From NCBI GenBank assembly GCA_964030785.1, contig OZ034970.1, positions 17,443,911-17,507,910 of the forward strand: 64,000 bases of DNA. The letters run 5' to 3'. The DNA comes from Siderastrea siderea. Its lineage: Eukaryota; Cnidaria; Anthozoa; Scleractinia; Rhizangiidae. Each line of letters starts with the position of its first letter. The first letter of the stretch is position 1. Below the pieces are notes generated by a model. It was not told the DNA's origin. It worked only from the letters and a program-made list of their open reading frames with translations, and searched no databases. Positions 24,336 through 36,600 of the stretch are shown here, one piece after another. Both the position numbers and the translations under genes were made by a program.

Positions 24336-25396
24336 AATAAAGTGTCGAAAGCAATGAACTCAAGCAAGCTGGACCACTGATTATTTTATTAACGTAATCC
24401 TGAACAGTTCTGAATTACAATAAACTTGTGAGTTTTTAGACAAAAGGGTTTGTTGTCATGAATAGACCTAGTCATTAGACCTATTGATAGACTGTAGTCT
24501 GATCTAAAGATTAGACTAGACTAATACACTTTAATAGATACTATTATACACTAACTACTAGAAACTGTTTCATGGTCCGACGAAAATCGCTCTATTTTTT
24601 AGCCACTTTTAGCCTTTTATTCTAATTGTCTATTGTTTGTATGTACATATTTTTAGCGCTTTTACTATATTTACACATGTAATTTTATTCTAACACCGAA
24701 CTTGAAAATGACCTTTGAACGGTCGAAACGTCGTTCATTACTCGCGTTAACTTTTATTGCAAAATCAACTTCAAAGAACTTGTTAAATCGCTTTGTAAAT
24801 TAAATTAAACAGTAGGCTCAAATTGAGCCTTAAGTTTTTGTTCGACTTCGTCGTCGTCAGCTTCCATTACTTCGTTCGATGTCGCGTCAGTGGAAGATTT
24901 CGGGCCCAACAACGATTTTAGAACCTGTAGATTTCAAAAAGTAGCACATTTCACAACTTTACGGAAAGTTGCTTTGAGGCATGTTCCGCACAAGGTATTT
25001 TTTTTTCCGGCTCTTATTTCAGGTAGAAGACACAGAATTTGCAAAACAATAGACACATAAACTCAAAACAATGAACAGGAGAAAACAATGCCCCACCATA
25101 CAATACAGAATACAATACACTAATTGTTTTGCAAATTCTGAGTCTTCTACTCGAAGTAAACCCTTTTTTCTGAGAAGAAATTTTAAGCTTAATTTTATAA
25201 AGAATTTGCTTTTCTTACAAAGTTCCGATGCGACGGGTGGAGGAAAAACGAACCCGCGAACCAAACCCTTTTAGCGCAGAATGATTTCTTTCACGGATAT
25301 AGGATTTACATGACTTTATTGTACTGCAGATGAGAAAACGCGACTAAAAAAATTACTGCTTATTTTTACTTTTAGCATTCCTCCTTTCACTCTTGT
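24336..25396. other. Non-coding, possible Penelope-like tail
   Basis: A stretch with GACCTTTGAACGGTCGAAAC at about 24709-24730 resembles the 3' tails of cnidarian Penelope-like elements. Just upstream is a TAGACTA-rich low-complexity patch (about 24465-24560). No gene is seen. Confidence 0.35.
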
Positions 25397-25720
25397 TCAG
25401 CTTAGCTGATGTCTGGTACTTTTTACAGGTGCCTTCCATTTGAATATTGTTGGAACGGAGCCACTTTCAGAGATCTTATGTGAGTATTTCCACCGAGAAG
25501 CTGAAAACGGTACTCCGTTTCGAAAGTCTTGAGTGAAATGCTCGCTGCATACATACACATATTTAGGCTCCGGCAGGCCGAACCTCTTGTCACGGCGAAT
25601 CTGGTCAAGCCACTGCTTAGCCACTAGCGGTTTCTTCACAGGAACGCTGTGAAACCTAGCTCCTCTCACTCTATCTTTTTCGGACCTGTTGTTGCAACCC
25701 GGAACTGAACCCGATGACAT
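25397..25720 (-). CDS. THAP zinc-finger protein, possible exon
   Basis: From the ATG at 25720 the 107 codons match a THAP domain: GCNNR at the start, ARFHSVP, KQWLDQIRRDKRF, YVCSEHF (the C-x2-H zinc pair) and SVPTIF, equivalent to the invariant AVPTIF. THAP domains are C2CH DNA-binding modules found in transcription factors and P-element-type transposases. The first zinc Cys of the C-x4-C start is not present: the equivalent position is Gly4, only C9 remains. A GCACCT|GTAAAAAG site near 25432 may be a splice donor, in which case the true exon ends there. Whether it is host or transposon-derived is open. Confidence 0.7.
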   Translation of the reverse strand: MSSGSVPGCNNRSEKDRVRGARFHSVPVKKPLVAKQWLDQIRRDKRFGLPEPKYVYVCSEHFTQDFRNGVPFSASRWKYSHKISESGSVPTIFKWKAPVKSTRHQLS

Positions 25721-26935
25721 TTTTTCTTCGCAACATAAAAACGAAACACATGCAGGCAATTTGTAACAGCACCAACCATCTATAAGCTATGTTATACCAG
25801 CTGGGTTTTAAATTTTCCGCCAGTTTCAAGTTGTTTATGCTGACGAGGCGGAGAAGACCCGCCCGGCGCAATCTCGTTCCCAGAGCCCACGTTACCCGGC
25901 CGCTGATCTCGTTAAACAAACTGACGTCACGGATAAGCGGCCAGGCTGCTCGGCATGATTCAAAATGGCGGCGCGCAGTGTTGAATTTTGACCCTCTTTG
26001 GAGAGGAATTTCAGTGGGATGGGATCCACTTTAGAAGCTAAAACCACGGTAAGTAACTCAACTTAGTGTTATCTTTTTATTGGCGATTTCCAAAAATACA
26101 CCGTTTCTGGAGTGACCTCCTTTAAAAAGCCAGTTGAGCATTCTACTGGGGAATTTTCCTCCTTAGCAAGAAACGTGGTCCACCATGTTAGCCTTCTCGC
26201 CCCAGTCCTCTTTTAATTCTTTTTAGTTTTACTTCGACTTACTGGCCTTACCCAAACATAAGATTTAGATACATTCGCGTAAAGAATAATATGCAGAATC
26301 CAGGTCCGCGTTCTTTAGTATCTGATATACAGATTTTGTATCTGATCAAATGCAGAACGGTCACTCTTTCTTACAGGGAAAACCTAAAGCTCCGGCTAAA
26401 GGGTCAAACATTTTCGGCCAACACGGCATTTGAGACAAAGAGTTTAGTGGCTAAACAGATAAAACAATGTTTGACAAAACTCAGGGATGTTCGCCACCGT
26501 TTCTACCGCCGCAATCTTTGTTTTCGCAAAATAAATCGACGTCACCCAAATTCCGTTTCTGATTGGTTGCTTTTATCTTGCTCGCGCAAGCCTATGTTAG
26601 CATAGTTGGACGACGATTAAACATTTGTTCGTATGACAAGATGTCGGGTGAAAATATTTGATCTAGTTGAAACATAGAACACCATAAAAAGGCAAAGTTG
26701 AGACAGGTGATAGAGGTGGCTAAACAGTAAGACGTTGTTTGATCGTTTAGCCAGGGCTAAACAAGCAATATTTCGTGTGTCCTGTATTGGCCTTAGCATT
26801 TGCATTATCCAGTCCAGAGATTTTTTGAAACGCAGATATTGTAAGAAACCATGAACAAACAAAAGAGATAAAAAAGCACGAAAAATAACAAACAAACCAA
26901 AAACAGCAAGAGATGTAAGGTAAGCAAATACTTAC
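25721..26935. other. Non-coding, no gene resolved
   Basis: This should contain the intron and any last exon of the SAMD9-like gene ending at 26936 on the minus strand, but no exon could be assigned. The left end is upstream of the THAP ORF. Confidence 0.4.
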
Positions 26936-29900
26936 CTGGTTGTCCTCCAGTTTGTCGCCGTTCTCCTTCCTTGCTTTTAAAAGATTTATTTTTTGAATTT
27001 TTTTCCTCAGTTTTTCAGTGCTTTGTACATACGTATCATAACTCACACCGTCCTCTGGGTCTAAAAACGTCCCTCGATGGCAAAAGATTGAATCACTTGG
27101 TTCCGGATTATGTCTTGCATGATCTTTTTTTGTATATTTGACGTCAATGGCTACGGGACCGTCCCAGCTAAAGCCTAAAACGAACGACACTTCTTCCTTT
27201 GTAAACCCTCGACCTTCACGGAATGACGAATTATAAATGTCAATCGTTCTACTCTCCTCCAGCGGGTTCTGCACTCGTATAATGTTCCTACTTTCAACTA
27301 CACCTTTCAGTCTATTTTGTGTCCTAGGATATTTTTCATTTCTATGAACAAAAACGTCTAGCCCGGTACCTTCGCCCAAATAGAAAAGTGCACTACATTG
27401 TCTTTTCTGTTCCTTGAATGTAACGTTCTTGTACAACTTTTGTTTTAGCACTTTATCCGCGTCATCGAATCCCTTACATCTTCTTTCCCACCTTTCTCGG
27501 AGCTTTTTCAATGAATCGTAAAAATCTTGCACACGATAGCTGCTCAACTCTATATCTTTTCGTGGCCAAAGAAACATAACTTTTAACAAATGTGCATAGA
27601 GTCTCTTGTTTCCCTCATCACTTTCTTCCATTGTAAATAACTTCTCGACAAACCTGTACATTTCTTTGTACTCTACGACGACCTGCTGTTTTGGTTTGCG
27701 TTTTGACCTATTACCATGCGGGGAGTGGAGAGCCATTCTAATTGATATCATGAGAAGCAAGTCTTTGTAACGTTCCTTGTGGACACCATCACTGTAATTC
27801 TTCTCGGACAAATCTCTTAGCATCAGAAGAGTTTCCCTTGGTGTCTTTTCCAGAGAACGAATTGAAAACACACTAGAAAATATGTCACCAGCAAGGTACT
27901 GATTTATTACATGCCACATGTATTCATAACGGTCCCACGGATTTTCAGTGTTCCACTTTATGTCAACTTCACCAAAGTAACTGCGGTATTGAGCTTTAAA
28001 AGAAGCGATTAGTTTTCGACGAATTTCATCTTCCTCTCTGTTAGAAATTGCAAAATCTTCTATGAGTCCTTCCATGCAATGACTGAATCGGTTTCTCAGG
28101 CCTTTTATCAGTTCATGAAACTCGCTCCACGAATCTTGAACTTCAGGTGGTATAACCTGACAATAAGCAAGGTATTCTCGTAACTTCTTGAAACCCTCTT
28201 GGCCCCTAAAGATATTTGCACATCGCAGAACATCTAGCAAATAAAACATCGCAGAAAGTTCACCATGAAAGCCATAGTTGTTTTGATTGACCACCGATAT
28301 TGCCAGCGATTTTTTAAACCAACTTATCGCTTCAAAAGCAAGGCTAAGTACTGGAGTAGCAGTTTCTATTTCTATCACACAGTTATCCTTGCGAATAGAG
28401 CCATACAAGAATCTCATTTTAGCTTGATAGATGCGACCCATGGTATCCAAAAGAAAAGAATTATTTGCATCCATCTGAATTGACTTTTTGCAAAACTTCA
28501 GTGCCTCGTCAAAGCATGATTCAACTGTAGTTTTAGAGAAGACGGCAGCGTTGACGTAATAAACTCTAGCCATTTGTTGGGCGATCACAGGATCGTTAAA
28601 TTTGTCCAGTCCTTCACTGAGGACTTTTACAGCCTGATCTACTGTTTGCTCCGTGGCAGTCTTTTTTCCATCCGCATCTTTTACATACAAAATTTTCTCA
28701 ATCAAGGGTGAAAACATCGTTTGTATGTCATCGCCATGTTCAAATTTTTTTCTATGTTTGAGCATTCTACACGCACCATGATAAAGGTAATTTGACGTGA
28801 AAGTATCTGCTTTATTTTCTAACAGAGGAGATTTCAGAAAGTTCACTGCAATTTGACTCACAGTTGTTTGTTCTCTCTCTGCTATTTTATCAAGTAATGT
28901 ATTAGCAATGATAGGGTGCACCACCGTAATTGCCTTTCCAGTTCCTAATTGTTCGCTGACGTCCTTCTCTCGCAAGAATATTCGAGCCTGGTGGGAAAGA
29001 TCATCCACCCAATCCCTGAACATTTTTCTTCGCAAAAGACCACAGGGCAGCATCATCGTGTCGAAGCAAGAAGCAAACACAGGGTAGGGGTTGAATAAAC
29101 TGAGCAGTGAAGTATACTCGAGCAATGTCAACTCGTTATGAGCCGTTACTTGGATTAAATTTCTCTCAACTATACTTGAAGCGTACTCTGGATTAAAATT
29201 CTCCTTCATTATCATAAACGAAATCAGGTTCTCACTGGCGTATGTTTCAAAATCACGTTCCGGGTCTTTGTGGTGGAATTTCCTTTCCATATCCGTATAC
29301 TTGTCCTTAAACCAGCCTACTTCCTTCTCGCTAAGGTGCTGCTCAAGGAAAACGCTTGTTTTGGTTTCGGTTAAATGATTCTCACGTGGCTTCTGTGTGT
29401 CCTTGCAATAAAGAAATACACATACAGGCCATTCTGTCGAGGGAAGTTTGTAAGCGTGCTCTTCAACTAGTGACCGCTAATGCTGAAACAGAAAATCTTC
29501 CTTATCCTCCACCAGTGCTAACACGGGTGGGAAATTGCCATCGTCATTTCCACCACCATGATCTCTGAGACACAAAATCTCTTCACAAGTACTGTCATCT
29601 ATCTTTGTTATTACTGCACAACGATACGGATATTGTGAGTTAAACCGAAAATCCCAAAGGGCCTGTCGAGCCATGGTACTAGCTCCTGCTCCTATATGGT
29701 GATAAATGGTTACGGTTTGAACTAATGCCTCAGATCCTCGCGAATGCAGTTTTTCTATTAAGGTTTTCAGTTCAGAGTAATTATCCCGTTGAAGAACATG
29801 GTTCTTTTGGCCATCTGTAAACCAAAAATTCTTCCACGTCACAAGATGCCCTCTATAGAAATCTTCTTCCACCTTTGATGATAGCTCGAGGCGTTCCTCA

Positions 29901-30854
29901 GAGCTTAACATGCCCAACTCTTCGCATTCTGTGGCACTGACAATGTCGATGTTACTGAAAGATACATTTGTAACGGATGTGGAACTCCAGTTGCCGTGAT
30001 GACACAACGTTGTTGACGGTCAATTCCTCCAATTATCTGCTCCATGGAAACTTGAAAATCACTCCACGGCATTCCGACAACACTTCTTTCTCGGATTTTG
30101 TGCTCCTCTACAGTAACTGAAAGCTTTGCTACCCAATCTGTAACAGTTTCGGAGTTTTCAGCAACGAAAGGCAACTGATTGGTACCCCCTAGGGATGATT
30201 TAAAATCTTGAAAAGTATCAGCCATCGGTTCGTAATCCTTCGATAAAATCAAAAACAAAACCACTCTCCTCGTCGTATTTTCAGGTAAATGCATTACTTG
30301 AGTCAAACCTTGCTTCCGCGCTGAGCTATGCCACTCTTTAAATCCTAATGCCGTTTTGTTAAGTTTCGAATAGCCATTTGCAAATATCCAGTGAGTCTTG
30401 CAGCCAATGTCTACAGTACCATTCACATAATTCTCTGATTCGTGTACGTCACATCGAGGTGCCTCAGGGCCTGATTTGAATACACTAAAAAGACCCTTAC
30501 TTTCTGAACCCTCGTCATCAAAATCAATTACCACTTGCCAGTTAATGTTTTTTATGAAACGAAACGTTTTGTCAAGAAATTCGTGTTTCATGTTGGCATC
30601 TGGTTTACTCAAAACCAGAATAGGGCACATGGAGGAGTCTAAAACCTTCTTGTTTGCACACAGAAGTCTCTTAAGTTTATCAAAAAGTTGTTTACAGGAA
30701 TTGTGCTTAGCAGCATTCTCGACTGTCTCTTGTTCTCGCTCACGCTTTTTTCTTTCTTCGTCAAGCTTGGGAAGACGATTCTTTACGTAATCCTCCATTT
30801 CTTGTACCTTAACAATTGCACATGTGTGCGAGCCACGTAAGAAACGAAACTGAA
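26936..30854 (-). pseudogene. SAMD9-like STAND-type NTPase, interrupted large exon
   Basis: The minus-strand exon runs from a TGTTTTGACAG acceptor to an ACCAG|GTAAGT donor at 26936. In order it has: a SAMD9-like N-terminal alpha/beta region; GMPWSDFQVSMEQIIGG; EEDFYRGHLVTWKNFWF; a P-loop region IYHHIGAGASTMARQALWDF, where the P-loop lacks Lys as in SAMD9; a long helical/TPR-like middle; and a C-terminal OB-like part with FYLGEGTGLDVFVH and VSFVLGFSWDGPVA. Vertebrate SAMD9/SAMD9L are cytosolic antiviral and growth-restraining translation regulators. Two breaks are seen: a frameshift near 29985-30005, and an in-frame TAG at 29477-29479 with homology continuing in the same frame. No SAM domain is seen; upstream exons were not found. 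It is a pseudogene or carries assembly errors. Confidence 0.8.
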
Positions 30855-31262
30855 CTGTCAAAACACATGGACTCTAAAAGACGCGAAAAAGCTCTTTAAA
30901 ATTAAATGGAAAGTACTAAAAAGGTGTCAAACCTACAATAACATTAGCAAGAAATGTAATTTGTCTTCACGAAAAGTTTATCATCTGTAAGAAAGATCTA
31001 TGCAGCTTAAACGAACGAAACGAATTAGCAAGTTCATGCCCCCACAGAAATAGATATGTCCTCAAGAACTTTAAAGTAACGAAACGTAACACAACTGCTA
31101 CCTAGCAACCATATTTTGTATTTTGTAGTTAACCGCCAGCATTCAAATTAACGGTCATTCGAGTAAATTGCCTGAAGAGTGTGGTCATCTTTTGACCATA
31201 CGAAACAGAACTGTAGCAATAAATCGATGAAATACTCCTGAAGCCTGGAACCTGTTTGAATC
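30855..31262. other. Non-coding, upstream intron or 5' flank of SAMD9-like gene
   Basis: No exon or promoter could be identified. Confidence 0.4.
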
Positions 31263-31364
31263 AGGTATGTATGTATGTCTGTCTGTCTATGTCATGTCAT
31301 GTCATGTCATGTCATGTCATGTACGTACGTACGTACGTACGTACGCACGCACGCACGCATGCAT
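31263..31364. repeat. Compound microsatellite ATGT/CATGT/ACGT/ACGC
   Basis: Consecutive runs of TATG, GTCT, CATGT (5-bp), GTAC and GCAC units make a 100-bp compound microsatellite. Confidence 0.95.
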
Positions 31365-33435
31365 TGGTTTGTCGCTTACGGGGATGATAAAAATTTTGCA
31401 AGAGTAAGTATCTTGATTTCTTATGGCTGCTCCAGTCAAGTCCTTGCAAACCCTTTCTCACTGATGCATCACAAGCGTCAAGAATGTGTGGCATCGGGGA
31501 TGATCCGAACGGTTTAAAACCGGTTTGGTCACAGTATTGCTCGCACTGCTTTTAAAATTTTGAACGAGGCAGTAAGATGCCAATTTGATTTATACATCTA
31601 TCATTCCTTCAAATACACCAAAACGGTGACTGAGAATGAAAATAAAAGGTTAAATAGCGAGAAACGGGATGGTATTAAGACTGCACCCTCACTGGCTGTA
31701 CGCTAAGGCACTTGGGACAGTGACCGTGACACAACTAAGTGAACTTAAAAGAAAGTTAGGCTACGCTGAAATGCATAGATCGCCTGGTTTAATTCTCCAA
31801 ACACTTATTTATATGTTATGTTTTCTGTACAACAAAACGGTAGCAAATGTTTACCCAGGCAACTGCCTCGGCGGTTACCTCTATACTGGCTACAGGCCTG
31901 CTTGGCAAGTAGTCTTTTAGAGATTTTCCTCTCCTGTAGGAGATGAGAGGCGGTTGCGTGTACTTGCTCATTAAAATATTTTGAAGTTTAGGCACTGAAG
32001 GATTGTGCTTTGTGACAAAACTTCTGCGATGACTCTGTTTACCAGATCATCTGGATAGCCTCGGACACGCAAGTGTAATCTGAAATTTTTAATGTTTTCT
32101 GACAGGCCAAAACACGACTCCTGCTAGTCGCCCCCCCCCCCCCCCAAAAAAAAAGGACAACCTGGCCACACTTACGAAAAATAGCTGCTTACGCGAAACT
32201 ATAAACTAGTCTGCTCTGCAGACATCTCTGGTCCAGAAAAAGAAAAAGAAAAAGAAAAACGAGATACTCTCTTCGTTACACTCTCTTCGTTACGGACTCC
32301 CTAACGCACTCGCTTCCCTCTCGGAGCACAGGTAGCCCAACCTATCCCACCGCCCCAAATCCACAATAGAGTTGCGTGCGGACGAGGCTAACAAACTGAA
32401 CTTCATTGTTGTTGCATAGGATTGCACACAGCTTCCAAAGCCAACACTTCGATACATATGGGTTAAATAATAGTTAGGAAAATGGAATCATACACATACA
32501 CATGTTTGTTCTTTGTGCGCAGGCGATTCGTTGCAGTAGCATCCTGGTTTATTCTCGGACAGTACCGCCAATCCAACTCCAAAATCTAGCATAACGTCAA
32601 GAGAAGGAAATCAAATGATTTTCTCAAAGGAAGAAGAAACCATCGTCAGTTTCTGGTGTTTTTTCCAAACAAGGGAAAACGAAAACACCAGCCTGATGTT
32701 TTCAAGTTGCAATCCATTTCCACCCTAGCGATCCGCAGCCAAACACAATTATAGTCTTGGAGAACTGGTAGAATAGTTTTACAGCGGTTTTCTCTAACAC
32801 GCGCCCTTCAAGAATTCTTTCCCAACGGCCAAATGTGTTTTTGGTGGATGTCAATCATCTGTTTCTATGACAATTCAAGAACGCGCGCTGAATGAAAAAC
32901 AGTTTGGTTCATTCATTGAATCAATAATGGCTTCCCAAATGCATTCAATACACCTGAAAATACGCAATGCAAACTTGTTTTAACGAAAGTAAACTCGGAA
33001 GCAAATTTGTATAAAACTGATCTTTATTCTATGAAGAAGTGCTTAAATCCACTGAATTACTTCTCTGAGTTCGCGGTCGATCAGCAAACGTCTGATTCTC
33101 GCCGTTCGAAAATTTTCGCTGCCTGCCCATGTCGTAGTGCCCAGCAGTTGCCAACAAGCACGAGGAATCGCAAGCTTGTGCATGAACACACGGTGTGTTT
33201 TGCAGGAAGATTCTTCCGAAAATGACGAGGTTTTTAAGTCTACTTTATTTTTCCCAAGTGAAAAAATTTTCGTACAGCTCCAAATATGCACTCTATTTCA
33301 TAAATTATCTATGTTTTTTCCTTACATTCCATCATGTGAGGCTCACAAACAATTCGGAGCTGAGCCTGTGCAGTACGGACTGGAAATCAACTTTAAAATA
33401 AAAGCAGTTACAAGTTAAGTATTCACTACAAAGAA
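31365..33435. other. Non-coding, low-complexity patches only
   Basis: A 15-base C run followed by A's (32131-32154), a GAAAAA repeat (about 32236-32262) and a doubled CTCTCTTCGTTACA (about 32265-32295) are visible. No gene is seen. Confidence 0.5.
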
Positions 33436-33662
33436 AAGAAATCCGCACACTGCAGCCCAAATAAATCCGCACATTGCAAATAAAATGACTGCAAACAAAA
33501 TAAACGAATTCGTTCACTTCAAACAAAATAAATTCGCACACTACAAACAAAATAAATCCGCACGCTTCAAACAGAATATACCCGCACGCTGCGAACAAGA
33601 TAATTCCTCACATTGCAAACAAAATAAATCCGCACGCTGCAAACAAAATAAATCCGCACGCA
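33436..33662. repeat. Minisatellite, 24-bp CAAACAAAATAAATCCGCACGC-type unit
   Basis: About nine imperfect units of 24 bp. Because 24 is a multiple of 3, the plus strand reads as an 8-residue peptide repeat (CKQNKSAR-like) without stops. This is likely incidental. Confidence 0.85.
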
Positions 33663-36600
33663 TTCTCGTCCACAGAGCTACGGGGCTTTTTTCAAATTAC
33701 GTCTCGTGCAGCTCTGGTAGGGGCCAAAATTTTGTTTTATCCTTTTTTTTATTGGCCGACTTAAACTATATGCGTAATAACGTTAAAATTTTGGGCTTCT
33801 ACGCATAACGTTTTATTTCCAATTGAATTAATCGAGCATTAACTAATATATTGACCTCGTCAACTTCTACGCAAAGAATGTGGTTCAGGACAGATTAAGC
33901 AACCAAATTTTGCTGTTTGGTTAAGCGTGTAAGAATGCACCTGCTAAATTTCAAAGTATTAGAGATTGTCGCTAAATGTCAGCGATTGTTTTTTCGCTAC
34001 AGCATTTTCTACAAAACTTCAGCCTGTCCTTAAATAAACTTGCATGGAACTGTCTCATCAACTTTTATAATGACCTCTCGATGTCGACGTTTAAAAACTT
34101 GGGCGACAAATGCTTCTGGGTTTCGATGTAATGAAACGCAATACAGGGTAGCGTTTAGTGGCGAAACGATATAAAGTACACAGTTGACATTCTCACGTAA
34201 CAGAAACCAGACGAACATCATAAAATAATTATACGAATTAAGTATAACGCAAATGCAATACCTTTATTCAAGCCAGATACAAATCCAAAACCCGTGAGCA
34301 AAATGCAGGGACAATCGTTCCTCTGGACAAATACGGCACAAAAGGTTTCCCGCTATTGAAAAATTGCAGGAGATTTAGAGAGTCCCGAGCAGCTTTACAC
34401 CATGACTCCATCGATAGGAATTCAAACTTCTCGGTTGTTGTCAGAATTGTCATGCCCAGAGCTTCACGGACGAGAATAAAGCAGGCGCAATAGCACCTTA
34501 ACGAATTACACATGCGCTACCGGATGTCGCGGATTTCACGACATCCCGTAATGGGTGATACCAGAACCCAGCGATCCCACCGCTGACCGAACAGATCGTA
34601 GGGTCTGGGAACGAGAACGTATAGTCCACTCCTCTGCTGTTTCCAGTATCGATCACTTCCGTCACCAGCTGCTGCGGTGCACGTCGATCCCGATCACGTG
34701 GTAGAAGTTTCCTTCCTTGTCCTTATTTTTACTCGGCACTTCGTGCCTCGTTCGGAAAGCTTCGTCCGCCGAAGAATGGTGTGCGGTTAATAGCAATTTT
34801 CAATATGGCGTACTAAGCGGGTGCAAAGATCAAGAAATACAGCTTATGGAAAGAGAAGAAAGCCGTTCAAATTGGCTTCACAAAGATCACATTGGTTAAA
34901 TTTATTGGACAAAATGACGAGGTTATATATTTTACAAAGTAAGATGTTCCAAGGGTAATTATTACGTTCCAATTAACTCCTCTGGACCCTGTGATTTTCT
35001 AGGAGGATTTTGTGTGAGAGCGAAGATACTTTTAAAATAGCAGGGTTTCCACAAAATGCCAGTAAAATCCCCCCCCGCCCCCACTTAATCATTAATAATA
35101 TTACCAAAACATCAGCCTAATTACAGGTACAACAATACCTACTTGCAATATTTGACTTAACCTAACACTGCAAAACAATATAAGCACCATAAACAAAAAA
35201 GCGGCTTGCTTTTAGAAACAAGAACAACAAAACAAGACAAAAGAAAAAATGGGCAAGGCTTTAGAGTGAGTTTACTTAAACCGGCCGTGAAATAGGAACT
35301 AAACAGTTGCACAATATTATACACTAAGTACACTGTTTTCTTTTGTTTACTTTTGACTATCAGACACTAATTGTTAGATTTTGTCGCACGGGTTAAGTCA
35401 AACCACTGTACGATCAATTAAACATTCTATAGGGATAAGAGAGTTGTCCGTCTAGTTTCGAATGTTGTTAATGTTTGGTTTGCTATGGCAGCGTCTCTGT
35501 GAATCAGCACTTTCTCTTTCCAAAAGCCAAGAAGGCAGGAAATGTAGGGTGGTTAGCGTCTATTTTTTGTTTGAAAATGTGGAATTTGGCATCCAAGATA
35601 TAATAGTCAAGGAGAAAAAATTTGAGGTCTGCGGCAAAATAACCATACAAGATCTTAAATTCTTCAAAGAGGACATCACATGAGGAGTTGTGTATCAACT
35701 TGAATTAACTTCGTTTCTTTTGTCATTCTAAACGAAAGACTATGAATTTCATTGTTTTTTTTATATGTTCAATACCCATCACCATTGTCAGCCGCATATT
35801 TGGCGCTCAAGTTTTTGCTTCCAGCCACATGTGATAGCGTCGATTAGTCCTAGCAATCGGGCAAAATCTCCTTGAAATAGTGCCTTTAATAAACGAGAAA
35901 TGAGACAGTAACAAGCGTGAAATAATATGACCGAACATAGGCCTGTAAAGCCTCTACATAACCCCCAGGCCATCACATATCACAGCTGATCAGTAGAACA
36001 GCTAATTTAGCTAGATTCGCTCTGACGGAGGGCTAACGTTCGAAACGACAGCTTTCAATTTCTCTCGGTGGCCAATTTACCTCATCAACTCAGATGATAA
36101 ATTCAAAGCTTTTGGTTTCACTTCCCCACCGACACAGCACCACAGATTCTTGGCTTTCTTAAAAAACTAATCCCCGGTCCGATGACTGCAGTGCGTGTAC
36201 CTGGCTGTGAGCATTATGTCTGAAGACCGGGCTGAAGAAGCTGAAATACCAGTTTGGCAACTAACGTTGTCGTGAAAGGATGCCAATCGATGAATGTCCG
36301 TCAACATCGTACAGGTTTGCTGTCTCAAAATTGCAATCAGTTTAAACCCGAAAAAGCAATTTGTAATTTGTGTACTTATTTGATTGGAAAGGACTGTATG
36401 AAGTTTTTTTTAAAGAAAAATAATCATATTAGCAGTTGCACACAGTCATGTCAAAATGCGACAAATTCAAACGATGTCACAGCGCTTCACAATCTGCGAA
36501 AAGCCCATACATTTACTTAAATCATCTCCTCCCTTCTCAACCAAGACGGTTTCGAAAGGCGCAAAATGTGCTATGATGTGAACAGAACAAAACTCAACAT

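Noticed and set aside
22536..24480. The DM ORF and DD34E transposase declared a single transposon
   Set aside because: No shared terminal repeats or TA duplication were found by eye, so the link is kept only as a hypothesis.
29477..29520. Intron removing the stop codon in the SAMD9-like gene (TTTTCTGTTTCAG precedes the stop)
   Set aside because: The acceptor looks good, but the sequence upstream is coding and homologous right up to it, with no donor at a usable distance.
33436..33662. Regularly spaced repeats that could suggest a CRISPR array
   Set aside because: Units are contiguous and imperfect with no unique spacers, and the genome is eukaryotic. The same applies to 39711-39881 and 61431-61745.
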